From NCBI RefSeq assembly GCF_010723735.1, contig NZ_BLLB01000002.1, forward strand, positions 5,704,001 to 5,768,000: 64,000 nt of DNA, given 5' to 3'. The position numbers and the translations under genes were made by a program. A model generated the notes under the pieces. It saw only the letters and a program-made list of their open reading frames with translations, did not search any database and was not told the origin of the DNA. Within the stretch, counting starts at the first letter, position 1. Each line of letters starts with the position of its first letter. Origin of the DNA: Mycolicibacterium hippocampi (GTDB taxonomy: Bacteria; Actinomycetota; Actinomycetes; Mycobacteriales; Mycobacteriaceae). Positions 48,861 through 59,968 of this stretch are shown here, piece by piece.

Positions 48861-49559
48861 GTGGAGCTCAACAACGAATTCCGGGTCGCGGTGCCCACGG
48901 CGAAGGTCTGGGAGGTGTTCACCGACGTCGAACGCGTCGCACCGTGCCTGCCCGGCGCCACCCTGTTGTCGGTCGACGGCGACGAGTTCCACGGGGCGGT
49001 CAAGGTCAAAGTCGGCCCGATCACGGTGTCCTACAAGGGCATCGCCTCCTACCAGGAGAAGGACGTCCCGGGCCAGCGGATCGTGCTGCGCGCCGAGGGC
49101 AAGGAGACGCGGGGCAACGGCACCGCCGCGGCGACCGTCACCGCGCAGCTGAAGGACGAGGGCGACTCGACCCACGTGGGCATCACCACCGACCTGGCGA
49201 TCTCGGGCAAGGCAGCACAATTCGGCCGCGGGGTGCTGGCCGACGTGTCGGGCAACCTCATCGCCCAGTTTGCCAGAAGCCTCGAGGCCGAACTACTCGG
49301 CGGCGCTGCGCCCGCTGCGAAAGTGGCCGAGAACGGCTCGGCCACAACCACTCCGCTCGCCGCCGTGCCAGAGTCCGGCGACTCGGTCGACCTGCTGAAG
49401 GTGGTGGCCGTGCCGATGGCCAAGCGGTTCGCACCGGTGCTGGTCGCCGCTGCCGCCGCCGGGGCGCTCGGCTTCCTGGTCGGCCGCCGCAGGCGCCGGG
49501 GCCCGGCCACCGTGCTCGCCGACGACCTGCAGGCCGCACTGGCGCGGCTGTTGTCGTGA
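48861..49559 (+). CDS. CoxG-like SRPBCC protein with C-terminal membrane anchor
   Basis: The 232-residue protein has a CoxG/SRPBCC N-terminal domain (NNEFRVAVPTAKVWEVFTDVERVAPCLPGATLL, then VSGNLIAQFARSLEAEL) and a C-terminal hydrophobic helix (VLVAAAAAGALGFLVGRRRRRG) followed by arginines. Such proteins are thought to recruit the Mo hydroxylase to the membrane. It starts at a GTG two bases after the large-subunit stop and is followed by the FAD subunit after 10 bp, so it is part of the operon. Confidence 0.9.
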   Translation: MELNNEFRVAVPTAKVWEVFTDVERVAPCLPGATLLSVDGDEFHGAVKVKVGPITVSYKGIASYQEKDVPGQRIVLRAEGKETRGNGTAAATVTAQLKDEGDSTHVGITTDLAISGKAAQFGRGVLADVSGNLIAQFARSLEAELLGGAAPAAKVAENGSATTTPLAAVPESGDSVDLLKVVAVPMAKRFAPVLVAAAAAGALGFLVGRRRRRGPATVLADDLQAALARLLS

Positions 49560-49569
49560 AGGCGCACTC

Positions 49570-50437
49570 ATGAAAGCCGCACCGTTCGCCTATCACCGTC
49601 CCGACACCGTCGCCGACGCCGTCGGTCTGCTCGCCGAGCACGGCGACGAAGCCAAGATCCTCGCCGGCGGACAGAGCCTGGTGCCGATGCTCGCGATGCG
49701 ACTGACGCACTTCGAGAACCTCGTCGACATCTCCCGAGTGGAGGAGCTGCGCAACATCGAGCTGCGCGACGGCTCGGTGTGGATCGGCGCGGGCACTCCG
49801 CATGCGCTGGTGGGCATGGATGACGAAGTGGCCGAGTCGGTTCCGCTGCTCACGCTGTCCACCCCGCACATCGGGCACTTCCAGATCCGCACCCGCGGCA
49901 CCCTCGGCGGCGCCATCGCCCACGCCGATCCCGCAGCCGAGTACGCCGCGGTGGCGGTGACCCTGGACGCGCTCATGGAGGCCGTCTCGCCCCGGGGCCG
50001 GCGGCAGATCCCGGCGGCGGAGTTCTTCACCGGCCTCTGGGAGACCTCGCTGGCCGCCGATGAGATCCTGACCGCCGTCGCCTTCCCCGTGTGGTCGGGC
50101 CGCTGTGGCTTCTCGGTGCAGGAGTTCGCACGCCGGCACGGAGACTTCGCCATCGCGGGTGCGACGGTGGCAGTGGAACTCGACGACCGGGACACGGTGA
50201 GCCGCTGCGGAATCGGGCTCCTGGGTCTGGGCTCACGGCCGGAGCGGGGCACCCCGGCCGAGGACGCCGTCGTCGGCAGGCACGTCACCGACGTCACCGC
50301 CGAGGAGCTGGGCCGGCTGGCCATGTCAGCGCTGCAGGATGTTCCCGCCGACCTGCAGGGCACGGCGTCCTACCGCACCCGCGTCGGCGCCGCGATGGTG
50401 GCGCGCGCATGGACCGAAGCAACCACGGAGGCCCTCA

Positions 50438-50445
<8 letters not shown>
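49570..50445 (+). CDS. Molybdenum hydroxylase FAD-binding medium subunit
   Basis: The 291-residue subunit has the FAD-contacting loops ILAGGQSLVPMLAMRL and TLGGAIAHADPAAEY, the two signatures of the CoxM/XdhB group. It transfers electrons from the iron-sulfur subunit to FAD and on to NAD or another acceptor. Its stop lies inside the start region of the small subunit, an 8-bp overlap (50438-50445). The order L-CoxG-M-S is unusual compared with the common M-S-L order. Confidence 0.92.
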
Positions 50446-50920
<475 letters not shown>

Positions 50921-50939
50921 GAGTCGGGTTCCCGCGGTT

Positions 50940-51785
50940 TCAGACCACGCCGCGCAGCCCGTCCGCGCCGAAGAGCGGTTCGAGCATTCCCGACAGGTCC
51001 GGCCCCCGCCGCAAGCCGTGGCCGCCGTCGACGTTGATGACCTGGCCGGTGATGAAACTCGCCGCGTCGCTGAGCAGGAAGACCGCCAGGTTGGCCACAT
51101 CCTCGGCCTCACCGACCCTGGGCAACGGCGTGCAGGCGCGGTAGTCCTCGCTGACCGCCGGGGATTCCATGATGGGGGCGACCATGTCCGTGCGGGTGAG
51201 GCCGGGCCGGATGCCGTTGACCCGCACCGAGGAGGCGCCGAGCTCGTCGGCCGCCACCATCATCAGATGGTCCAACGCCGCCTTGCTCGGTCCGTAGGCA
51301 CCGAACCACCGGTGGGTGTTGCTCGACGCGATCGACGAGATACCCACGAACGAACCACCGCCGCCGCGCACCATCTCGCGGGCGGCGTGCTTGAGCACGT
51401 ACATGGTGCCGTTGACATTCAGGTCGACGGTGTTGCGCCAGGCCGCGGAGTCGATCTGGGTCAGCGGCCCGATCGTCTCGGAACCCCCGGCACTGTGCAC
51501 GACACCGTCGAGCCGGCCGTGCCAGGCTGTGGTGGCCTCCACCACCCGGGCCGCCTGGTCCTCGTCGGTCACGTCGGCGGGTTCGTAGCGCACCTCACCG
51601 CCGCCGTCGCCTGCCTGGGCCGTGATCGCTTCGATCTCCTTGGCGGCCGCCGCCAGCTTGTCGGCATTGCGGCCCGCCAGCATCGTGTTGCCGCCGGAGG
51701 CGACGATCGCGGTCGCCGCCGCCCTGCCGATCCCGCTGCCACCACCGGTGACCAGGAACGTTCGATCCTTCAACGAAAGCAGCAT
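50940..51785 (-). CDS. Short-chain dehydrogenase/reductase, KstR-type promoter
   Basis: The 281-residue SDR has LVTGGGSGIGRAAA (residues 12-25), VHSAGGSETIG in place of NNAG, and GAYGPSKAALD with the catalytic Tyr and Lys. The tail after DGGHGLRRG is a little longer than the classical form. A KstR-like palindrome lies 31 bases upstream of the ATG, so a part in sterol breakdown is likely (inference). It lies downstream of an enoyl-CoA hydratase gene on the same strand but with a 55-bp gap that holds its own promoter. Confidence 0.87.
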   Translation of the reverse strand: MLLSLKDRTFLVTGGGSGIGRAAATAIVASGGNTMLAGRNADKLAAAAKEIEAITAQAGDGGGEVRYEPADVTDEDQAARVVEATTAWHGRLDGVVHSAGGSETIGPLTQIDSAAWRNTVDLNVNGTMYVLKHAAREMVRGGGGSFVGISSIASSNTHRWFGAYGPSKAALDHLMMVAADELGASSVRVNGIRPGLTRTDMVAPIMESPAVSEDYRACTPLPRVGEAEDVANLAVFLLSDAASFITGQVINVDGGHGLRRGPDLSGMLEPLFGADGLRGVV

Positions 51786-51815
51786 GGGGGAATCCCTCCG
51801 ACCGGAAGCCTGTCT

Positions 51816-51835
51816 AACAAGAACAGGTTCTAGTT
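51816..51835. promoter_or_regulatory. KstR-like operator
   Basis: AACAAGAACAGGTTCTAGTT is a 20-bp imperfect palindrome with the core AGAAC-N2-GTTCT. The known KstR box of mycobacteria is TnnAACnnGTTnnA, usually TAGAACnnGTTCTA. Only one outer base differs here. It lies between the enoyl-CoA hydratase stop and the SDR start on the minus strand. Confidence 0.6.
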
Positions 51836-51840
51836 ATACG

Positions 51841-52737
51841 TCACGGTTCGTCGCGGCGGGCCAGCTTCGGCGCCCCCAACGTGCGCCAGTCCGGCACATC
51901 GGGCGGAAGCCCGACCGGATAACGGTTCTCGTTGTGCGCCGCCCAGTGGGCGTGCCCGAGCTCATGGATGTGGAAGGCGTGCCGCAGCGCCTCGGGGAAG
52001 CCCATCGCATCACTGGCCGCGTTCACCGAGTCCTTGATCAGCAACGCCGCCATCGTCGGCCGCTCGGCGATACGGCGGGCGAACTCGAGGGTCTTGTCCT
52101 CCAACTCGGCACGGGGGAACACCTTCGACACCATCCCCAGCCGATGCGCCTCCTCCGCGTCGATCGCGTCGCCGGTCAGCAGCAGCTCCTTGGCCTTGCG
52201 CGGGCCGAACTCCCACGGGTGGGCGTAGTACTCGACGCCCGGCATCCCCATGCGCACCCCGACGACGTCGCTGAACTTGGCATCGTCGGCGGCGACGATC
52301 AGGTCGCAGGCCCAGATCAACATGAGGCCCGCCGAGATCGCGTTGCCCTGCACCTGGGCGATGGTGATCTTGCGCAGGTCCCGCCAGCGGCGGGTGTTGT
52401 CGAAGAAGTAGTGCCACTCCTGCAGATAGGTGCGTTCGGCCACCGCAGCCCTGGTGGCACCGTTGAACTGGAAGGTCGGGTGCTGGCCGGGACCGGGCGC
52501 CCGTTCGGCCAGCGCCTCCTCCGAGCCCAGGTCGTGGCCGGCCGAGAAGTTCTTGCCCCGCGCGGCCAGGATCACCACCCGCACGTCGTCGTCGGCCTCC
52601 GCGCGGCCGAATGCCTCGTCCAGCTGCACCAGCAGCGTCCGAGACTGCGCGTTCTGGGCGTCGGGCCGGTTCAACCAGATGCGAGCGATGCGGCCCTCGT
52701 CGACGGTTTCATATGTCACCTGTTCAGGGTTCGCCAC
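51841..52737 (-). CDS. Enoyl-CoA hydratase/isomerase family protein
   Basis: The 298-residue protein has the crotonase oxyanion-hole segments GKNFSAGHDLGS and GNAISAGLMLIWACDLIVA. The usual catalytic Glu pair is not obvious in the second segment, so it may be an isomerase, hydrolase or non-hydratase member. The start is a GTG at 52737 (or 52746) in GCTTGATGTGGCG. It runs opposite to the small gene and otsA. Beta-oxidation of a CoA ester, possibly sterol side chain, is inferred from the adjacent KstR-like site. Confidence 0.86.
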   Translation of the reverse strand: MANPEQVTYETVDEGRIARIWLNRPDAQNAQSRTLLVQLDEAFGRAEADDDVRVVILAARGKNFSAGHDLGSEEALAERAPGPGQHPTFQFNGATRAAVAERTYLQEWHYFFDNTRRWRDLRKITIAQVQGNAISAGLMLIWACDLIVAADDAKFSDVVGVRMGMPGVEYYAHPWEFGPRKAKELLLTGDAIDAEEAHRLGMVSKVFPRAELEDKTLEFARRIAERPTMAALLIKDSVNAASDAMGFPEALRHAFHIHELGHAHWAAHNENRYPVGLPPDVPDWRTLGAPKLARRDEP

Positions 52738-52815
52738 ATCAAGCACACTACGGTTGACGTGCGGACAACTGGCCGAGTGGTCGGTGTGGGGCCGACAATT
52801 GGCTAGAGTTGACGC

Positions 52816-52982
52816 ATGCCTGCAAAATCTGATCCCGCCGAGCTCGGCGACGTCGAACCGATTGCCGACACCACCGAACGGCAGGCCCGCCGCGTCGTCG
52901 CCGCCTACGCGACCGACGCCGACGAATGCCGGATCTTCCTGTCGATGCTCGGCATCGGACCTGCGAAGCTCGCCGACGCGTA

Positions 52983-52983
<1 letters not shown>
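52816..52983 (+). CDS. Conserved 55-aa protein upstream of otsA (Rv3489-like)
   Basis: A 55-residue acidic-then-basic protein (MPAKSDPAELGDVEPIAD, ERQARRVVAAYATDADE, FLSMLGIGPAKLADA) starts at ATG 52816 and ends in TAA that overlaps the otsA ATG as TAATG. M. tuberculosis carries an equally short gene (Rv3489) at the same place. Its role is unknown. The overlap suggests it couples translation of otsA. Confidence 0.8.
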
Positions 52984-54456
<1,473 letters not shown>

Positions 54457-54470
<14 letters not shown>

Positions 54471-54945
54471 TGTAGTTGATCAGCCACTTGCCGTCGACCT
54501 TCTCGTAGTCGACACGCAGCCGGCTGCCGTCGTAGATCGGTTGGCGATCCTTGTCGGTGACGGTGCGGTTCATGTAGACCATCACCGACGCGGACTCCCG
54601 CTGGGCGTCGAGAACTCCGACGCCAACGACGTTGGCCTGGCTGATGAGCTGACGGTCCCGCGCCTGCGGGATGATGTCCTCGGTCGCGCGGTCCTGGAAC
54701 TCCCGCCGGTAATCGGGAGTGAGCAGCGGGTAGACCTCGTTGAGACTGCGTTCGACGGTCTGGTAGTCGTACCCGAACACCTGCGGGATCTGTTCGGCGG
54801 CCAACGGAGCGAGCTCTTCCCGCGCAGCCTGCTCACCGTGCAGCTGCACCCCGTTCCAGTAGAGCGAGCCACCGAACGCGGCCAATCCCACGACGCCGAC
54901 AGCGAGGATCACCGCAATCGCGCCCCACAGCCGAGCCGCCCGCAT
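54457..54945 (-). CDS. Mce-associated protein, last gene of the mce4 operon (Rv3492c-like)
   Basis: The 162-residue protein has one N-terminal membrane helix (LWGAIAVILAVGVVGLAAFGGSLYW) and an NTF2-like outer domain (residues about 40-162). Mce-associated proteins are needed for stability or activity of the importer. It starts one base inside the stop of the previous gene (TGATG, 54945), so it is coupled. It is the promoter-distal end of the operon. Confidence 0.88.
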
Positions 54946-55649
54946 CAGTTTCCCCCGTCCGGGTACTTGAGGTCGTAGCCGGTCATGTGACCGTTGTCGT
55001 CCTCGTGCACGATCACCCGCAGGCGGTAGGGCTGTGACGGCCTGTTGTTGCCTTCCATGTCGGTGACGGTGACGCGCACCGACACCAGCACCGCCGCGTT
55101 GTTGGCGATGTCGTCGACGTCCTCCAGCGCCGCGCCGTTGATCACGGTTTCAGAACTGGCGTTGGTGTCGCGGAACATCGCCTTGAGGTTCTCGACGTTG
55201 TTGCCCTGGCTGAGCATGTCGCGGAGCGGGCCGCTGGTGCTGTCGACAAACCTGTTCACACTGTCGTCGATGTTGTCCTGCGTGTAGCTGAACATGTTGG
55301 TGACCAGCTGGGAAGCGGTGTCGACGAAGCGTTGGGTACGCGCCTGCTCGGCTTGTGCCTCACGCTGCTCGACCATCATCCACGCGACGCCGCCTGCCAG
55401 TCCCGCGACCAGGACGACGAGGGTGAGCACCGACACCAGGGCGACCCGTGTCCGGTTGGGGGCCCGCCGCGGCGGCGGTCCTGAGGGAAGCACCGACCGC
55501 ACCTGCGGCGGGGTGGGTCCCTCGACCGTCACTCCCCCGACGGCGACGGGGGCAGCGCCGGGTTCGACGCTGCCGGCCGCAGGTCCCGCGGCTCGCGAAG
55601 CGCGGCGCCGCGCCGTCCGGCCCGGATTTCGGGGTGCTTCTTCTACCAA
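54945..55649 (-). CDS. Mce-associated protein (Rv3493c-like), TTG start
   Basis: The 234-residue protein has a proline/alanine-rich cytosolic part (1-65), one membrane helix (VALVSVLTLVVLVAGLAGGVAWM) and an outer alpha+beta domain related to the next gene product. The start is a TTG (55649) with AGGAAG five to six bases upstream. No ATG or GTG in frame precedes the conserved sequence. A 55-bp gap after mce4F contains no obvious terminator. Confidence 0.86.
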   Translation of the reverse strand: MVEEAPRNPGRTARRRASRAAGPAAGSVEPGAAPVAVGGVTVEGPTPPQVRSVLPSGPPPRRAPNRTRVALVSVLTLVVLVAGLAGGVAWMMVEQREAQAEQARTQRFVDTASQLVTNMFSYTQDNIDDSVNRFVDSTSGPLRDMLSQGNNVENLKAMFRDTNASSETVINGAALEDVDDIANNAAVLVSVRVTVTDMEGNNRPSQPYRLRVIVHEDDNGHMTGYDLKYPDGGN

Positions 55650-55704
55650 TGCGACTTCCTATACCTACGTATTGCTGCCCGACTGAGGCGCGGGGCCACA
55701 TCCA

Positions 55705-57459
55705 CTATGCCTGTTTGGGCGACAGCATCAGGTCGACCCAGTTCTCCGCAGGCGCCAGCTTGTCCGTCCCGGGGGCGTAGATGCCGGTCCCGCCGGCGGG
55801 ATCGACGAACTCCCCGTTTTGGTCGTAGCTGGCCATCGCGGGACCCGAGGCCATCGCAGCCTCAGCGGGCAGCGGAGCCGTTCCCGCCGGAGGGGGCGGC
55901 GGGGGCGCGGGCGCCGGCGCCGGCGCCGGAAATGGTGCCGGGGCACGTCCCGGTGCGGGTGCCGGTGGGGTGCGGCCGTACGGCGGCACCACCTGGTCCG
56001 GCGGTGAGAAGTACGGCCACGGCGGCGGCAGCTGATCGGGCTCGTTGGGCGGCACCGGCAGCGGGTACGGCGCGTGCGGAGCCGGCCCCGGACCTGGCTC
56101 GACACCCGGGGGCAGCTGAACCGACGGCGGCCCCGGATCCGGATCCATCTCCGGTGGGATGAACGGGAACTTGTTGGGCGGGAAGGTGTTCCGTCCCGGC
56201 GGCTCGTAGTGGTTGTCTTCGCGCTGGTCCATCGGCGTGCCGTACGGAATCGGCGGCCCGCGCCAGGGGTTGGTGCCGATCGGGACGTAACCCTTCGGGT
56301 CCCGGCACAGCTGGATCGTCGGCGCACGCTTGCCCGGGAACTCCTGACACGGGTAGTTGCGGGCGCCGCGCACCACGCTCGGATCGTTCTGCGCCACCTT
56401 GCAGTACAGGTCGGTGGGCAGCTCCCGCAGCGTGGTGTCGGCGGGTGAGCGGATCTGCGGCGGCGGGATGAAACCGACCGAGCAGGGCGGTGGATCACCG
56501 AGGTCGACCTTGAAGTCCAGCTTGCCGCCCTCGTCGGGGGGCACGCCACCGGCGACAGTGTTGAGTGCGGCGATCAGCGCCGGGAACACCACAAGCGAAT
56601 GCTCCAGCGACTTGTTGTAGATCACGCCGATGCGGCCGAAGTTGGCCAGGTTGGCGGCCAGCACCGGGAACGTCGGCCTGATGCCCTCGAACGTCGTATT
56701 CGCCGCCTCGGTCGCACCGGGAACGGTCTGCAGCACCGAGCGCAGTTGCGGATCAGCGTTGGCGACCTCGGTGGTGAACCGGGCCAAGCCCTCGGAAAGC
56801 GACCTGGTGTCGTCACCGCTGCGGATCTGCGCCTCGAGGAACGGGCCGACCTGGTCGATGAGCTGGGTGGTCTGCCCGTAGTTGGCGTTCGCCTCGTCGA
56901 TCAACAGCCTGGAGGACTGGATCAGCCGGGCGAGCTCGGGCCCGGATCCGTTGAACGCCTTGAAGGTCTCGTCCAGCAGGTCCCGGATTCGGCTGTCGCC
57001 GATACTGCTCACCAACGCGTCGGCCTGCTGGAGCAGCCCGTAGATGTCCTGACCGATCGCGGTGCGGTCCATGCCGATGTCAGCGCCGTTGCTCAGTAAC
57101 GCCTGTGAGGGTTGTTCCGGCGGCACCAGGTCGATGTACTGCTCACCGATCGCGGACACGCTCTTGACCGTCGCGGTGACGTTCTCCGGCACCGGGGTGC
57201 CGCTCTGCAGCCGCATGTGCGCGACGACGCCGTCGTCGCTGAGCCCCACCGACTCGACCCGCCCGACGGTCACCCCCCGGTAGGTGACGTTGGCGTTCTC
57301 GTAGAGACCGCCGCCGGCCACGAAGTTCGCGGTCACCTTGTAGGAACCGAGCCCGACCGCCTCGGGGACACGCAGGTAGAAGATCGAGATCGCGCCGACG
57401 GTCAGCACTGTCACGACAGCGAAGATCATCAGCTGGATCCTGGTGAGCCGGTCGATCAT
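55705..57459 (-). CDS. mce4F: Mce4F, MCE-family substrate-binding subunit
   Basis: The 584-residue protein has an N-terminal membrane helix, the MCE domain (YKVTANFVAGGGLYENANVTYRGVTVGRV, residues about 35-115), a long helical region (about 140-300) and a proline-rich tail from about residue 330 (e.g. PAPAPAPAPPPPPP). MCE subunits form the periplasmic tunnel of the Mce4 sterol importer. The ATG shares its first base with the stop of lprN. The tail is somewhat longer than I recall for Rv3494c. Confidence 0.93.
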   Translation of the reverse strand: MIDRLTRIQLMIFAVVTVLTVGAISIFYLRVPEAVGLGSYKVTANFVAGGGLYENANVTYRGVTVGRVESVGLSDDGVVAHMRLQSGTPVPENVTATVKSVSAIGEQYIDLVPPEQPSQALLSNGADIGMDRTAIGQDIYGLLQQADALVSSIGDSRIRDLLDETFKAFNGSGPELARLIQSSRLLIDEANANYGQTTQLIDQVGPFLEAQIRSGDDTRSLSEGLARFTTEVANADPQLRSVLQTVPGATEAANTTFEGIRPTFPVLAANLANFGRIGVIYNKSLEHSLVVFPALIAALNTVAGGVPPDEGGKLDFKVDLGDPPPCSVGFIPPPQIRSPADTTLRELPTDLYCKVAQNDPSVVRGARNYPCQEFPGKRAPTIQLCRDPKGYVPIGTNPWRGPPIPYGTPMDQREDNHYEPPGRNTFPPNKFPFIPPEMDPDPGPPSVQLPPGVEPGPGPAPHAPYPLPVPPNEPDQLPPPWPYFSPPDQVVPPYGRTPPAPAPGRAPAPFPAPAPAPAPPPPPPAGTAPLPAEAAMASGPAMASYDQNGEFVDPAGGTGIYAPGTDKLAPAENWVDLMLSPKQA

Positions 57460-58619
57460 CAGGGCGTCCCCTCGTGCTGGGTCGCCGTTCCCGGCGGCAC
57501 CTCGAACGGGTCCGCCGCCTGGCCGGACAGGTTCGCGACCGCACCGGTGAGGAAGTCGGGCGGGGTGATGATCTCGTGCATCCGCTTCATGTTGGGGTCG
57601 AGGCCCTTCGACGTGGTGAAGACCGTCTCACCGAGCCGCCGCAGCGTCAGGTCGAACGTCACGAACACGTTCAGGTAATCGCCGCGCACCGCGTTGCGCA
57701 GGTAGTCGTAGTGGAACGGGAACGTGGGCAAAAACTCCAGAGACTTGATGAACACGTCGGCGTTGTCGTTGAGCGACTTGATGATCGGGAACAGATCCTT
57801 GAAGTCGGCGGCGAAGTCGTCCTTGGTCTGCTCCAGGATCCGCGAGCCGACCGTGGCGAAACCGCGCAGTGCGGCGAACGCGTCGACGATGTTCGTCCGG
57901 TTGCGGTTGAGCACCTCCAGCACCGCGGGCAGGGTGTCCAGCGTGCGACCCAGACTGTCCTTGCTGCGCGCCAGGATGCCGGCGAACCGGTTGAGCCCCT
58001 CGGCCGCGGCGATGATGTCACCGGTCTGCCGGTCCAGGGAACTGGTCAGCTCGGCCAGCCGCGGGATCAGGTCGGTGAAGGTGCCCTCACGACCGGCCAC
58101 CGCGTTGTAGGTCTCCTCGGTGATGTCCTGCAGCGCACCCAGGTTGCCCTTGTTGACCACAACACCGAGGGAGGCGAGAACTTCCTCGGTCGTCGGGTAG
58201 CGACCGGTGCGATCCAGCGGGATCTCCGATCCCTCACCGAGGCGCCCCACCCCGTCCTCATCGAGGGGTTCGGCGAGTTCCACGTGCTGTGAACCCAGCA
58301 GCGAGGTCTGGGCCACCCTGGCGGTGGCGTTGGCGGGCAGGTTCACGTCCTTGTCCAACGACAGCTCGGCCGCCGCGAAGAACGTACCGTCCGGACGCTG
58401 CACGGCCTCGAGGCCCGACACGCTGCCGACGGTGACGTCGTCGACCATCACCGGTGAGTTCTGGGGCAGCGTCGAGACGTCCGGCAGTTGCACCGTGATG
58501 GTGAAGGACCCGGACCCGTGCCCGGCCGTGCCCGGCATGTCCAGCGAGTTCAGCCCACCGAACTGGCAGCCCGCGAGCAGCACGGACAGCGATGAGATGG
58601 TGACGACCTTGCGTATCAT
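57459..58619 (-). CDS. lprN: Mce4E lipoprotein (LprN)
   Basis: The 386-residue protein has a lipoprotein signal with lipobox LLAGC (Cys18), then an MCE domain (FTITVQLPDVSTLPQNSPVMVDDVTVGSV) and a helical domain. It is the lipid-anchored member of the six MCE subunits. ATG 58619 overlaps the mce4D stop as ATGA, which fixes the start. The longer frame upstream is a shadow. Confidence 0.93.
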   Translation of the reverse strand: MIRKVVTISSLSVLLAGCQFGGLNSLDMPGTAGHGSGSFTITVQLPDVSTLPQNSPVMVDDVTVGSVSGLEAVQRPDGTFFAAAELSLDKDVNLPANATARVAQTSLLGSQHVELAEPLDEDGVGRLGEGSEIPLDRTGRYPTTEEVLASLGVVVNKGNLGALQDITEETYNAVAGREGTFTDLIPRLAELTSSLDRQTGDIIAAAEGLNRFAGILARSKDSLGRTLDTLPAVLEVLNRNRTNIVDAFAALRGFATVGSRILEQTKDDFAADFKDLFPIIKSLNDNADVFIKSLEFLPTFPFHYDYLRNAVRGDYLNVFVTFDLTLRRLGETVFTTSKGLDPNMKRMHEIITPPDFLTGAVANLSGQAADPFEVPPGTATQHEGTP

Positions 58620-59968
58620 CCGCCCGCTCCCGGTGCTGGTGCTGTTTCCGGGCCGCCGTTGTGCGAGTTGGAAGCCTCGGGCGCCTCGGGAACCAGCAGC
58701 GAAGCCAGGTCGGCGTCGGGCGGAATCTCCGGCGGGGTGACGCCGGGAGCGTTCTGCCACTGCAGGTAGGGCACCGGGGTCTCCGCCTTGGCTTCGGTGG
58801 CCGGGGTGTCGTAGATGACCTGTCCCTTGTAGGCGGTGATGCTGTTGATCGGGTGGAACAGCACCGGCGGATAGTTCATCGCGATGCGCTTGAACACCGG
58901 ACCCATTCGCTGACGGCAGATCTCGGCGCGCTTGTAGTTGTCAGGAGAGGCGCCGACGTCGAAGGTGCCGCCGCAGATGAACTGCACCGGGTTGGCGAAG
59001 TTCGGCAGCGACAACAGACCACCGACGGTGCCCTGGGCGGGGTTGTAGATGTTGTAGAAGTTCGACAACCCATTCGGCGTGATGTGCAGGATCTGCTCGA
59101 TGTCGTCGCTGTGGTCGGTGAGGATCTGCGTGAAATCGGCGAGCCTGCTGATCTGACCGATCAGCGCCTCGTTGTTCTCCCCGAGGAAGCCGCTGACGTC
59201 GGTGAGCGCCTGGTTGAGGGTGCCCAGGGTGTTGTCGAGGTCGGCTGAGCTGTCCGCGAGCACCTGCGACACCGACGCGACGTGGTTGGTGAACTGGACG
59301 ATCTGCTCATTGCTGTTGGACAGCGCGTCGACGAGACCCTGCAGGTTGCGGATGGTCCCGAACAGGTCCGTGCGGGAATCACCCAATCGCCCTGCCGTCT
59401 GCGACAGTTCGCGCACCGCCTGGCGGAACGAATCGCCGTTGCCGTCGAACGTGTCGGCGGCCTGGTTGACGAACTCCGTCAGCGGCCCCTGGACCGACCC
59501 CTGCTGCGGGCCGAGCTGAGCGCTGAGCTGGGTGAGCTGTTCTTTGACCTCGTCCCACTCGACGGGGACCGCGGTGCGGTCGGTACCGATCTCCGCGCCG
59601 TCGGCCATCGCCGGACCGCCGGTGTACGCCGGTGTCAGCTGGATGAACCTGGCGGCCACCAGGTTCGGCGCAATGATCAGCGCCCTGGCGTCCTCGGGCA
59701 CCTGCACGTCGCTGTCCATCGTCATCGTGATCTTGACGTCGTTGGCGCGCGGCTCGACCGAGTCGATGGTGCCCACCGGGACGCCGACGATGCGCACCTG
59801 GTCACCTGCGTAGATCCCCACGGCGGACTCGAAGTAGCCGACGATCTTGGTCCCGGTGCGCGACGGCCACACCAGGTAGGCGCCGACGGCGAGGATGACC
59901 ACCAGGGTGGCGGCCAGGGCCACCTTGAACCAGCGACTCTGGGCGAAGGCGGTGTCGGCTGAGGTCAT
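58616..59968 (-). CDS. mce4D: Mce4D
   Basis: The 450-residue MCE protein has an N-terminal helix (VALAATLVVILAVGAYLVW), MCE domain (GTKIVGYFESAVGIYAGDQVRIVGVPVGTID), a coiled-coil-like helical region with many Gln/Leu heptads, and a C-terminal proline-rich end. It starts four bases inside mce4C (ATGA, 59965-59968) and is therefore coupled. Confidence 0.94.
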   Translation of the reverse strand: MTSADTAFAQSRWFKVALAATLVVILAVGAYLVWPSRTGTKIVGYFESAVGIYAGDQVRIVGVPVGTIDSVEPRANDVKITMTMDSDVQVPEDARALIIAPNLVAARFIQLTPAYTGGPAMADGAEIGTDRTAVPVEWDEVKEQLTQLSAQLGPQQGSVQGPLTEFVNQAADTFDGNGDSFRQAVRELSQTAGRLGDSRTDLFGTIRNLQGLVDALSNSNEQIVQFTNHVASVSQVLADSSADLDNTLGTLNQALTDVSGFLGENNEALIGQISRLADFTQILTDHSDDIEQILHITPNGLSNFYNIYNPAQGTVGGLLSLPNFANPVQFICGGTFDVGASPDNYKRAEICRQRMGPVFKRIAMNYPPVLFHPINSITAYKGQVIYDTPATEAKAETPVPYLQWQNAPGVTPPEIPPDADLASLLVPEAPEASNSHNGGPETAPAPGAGG

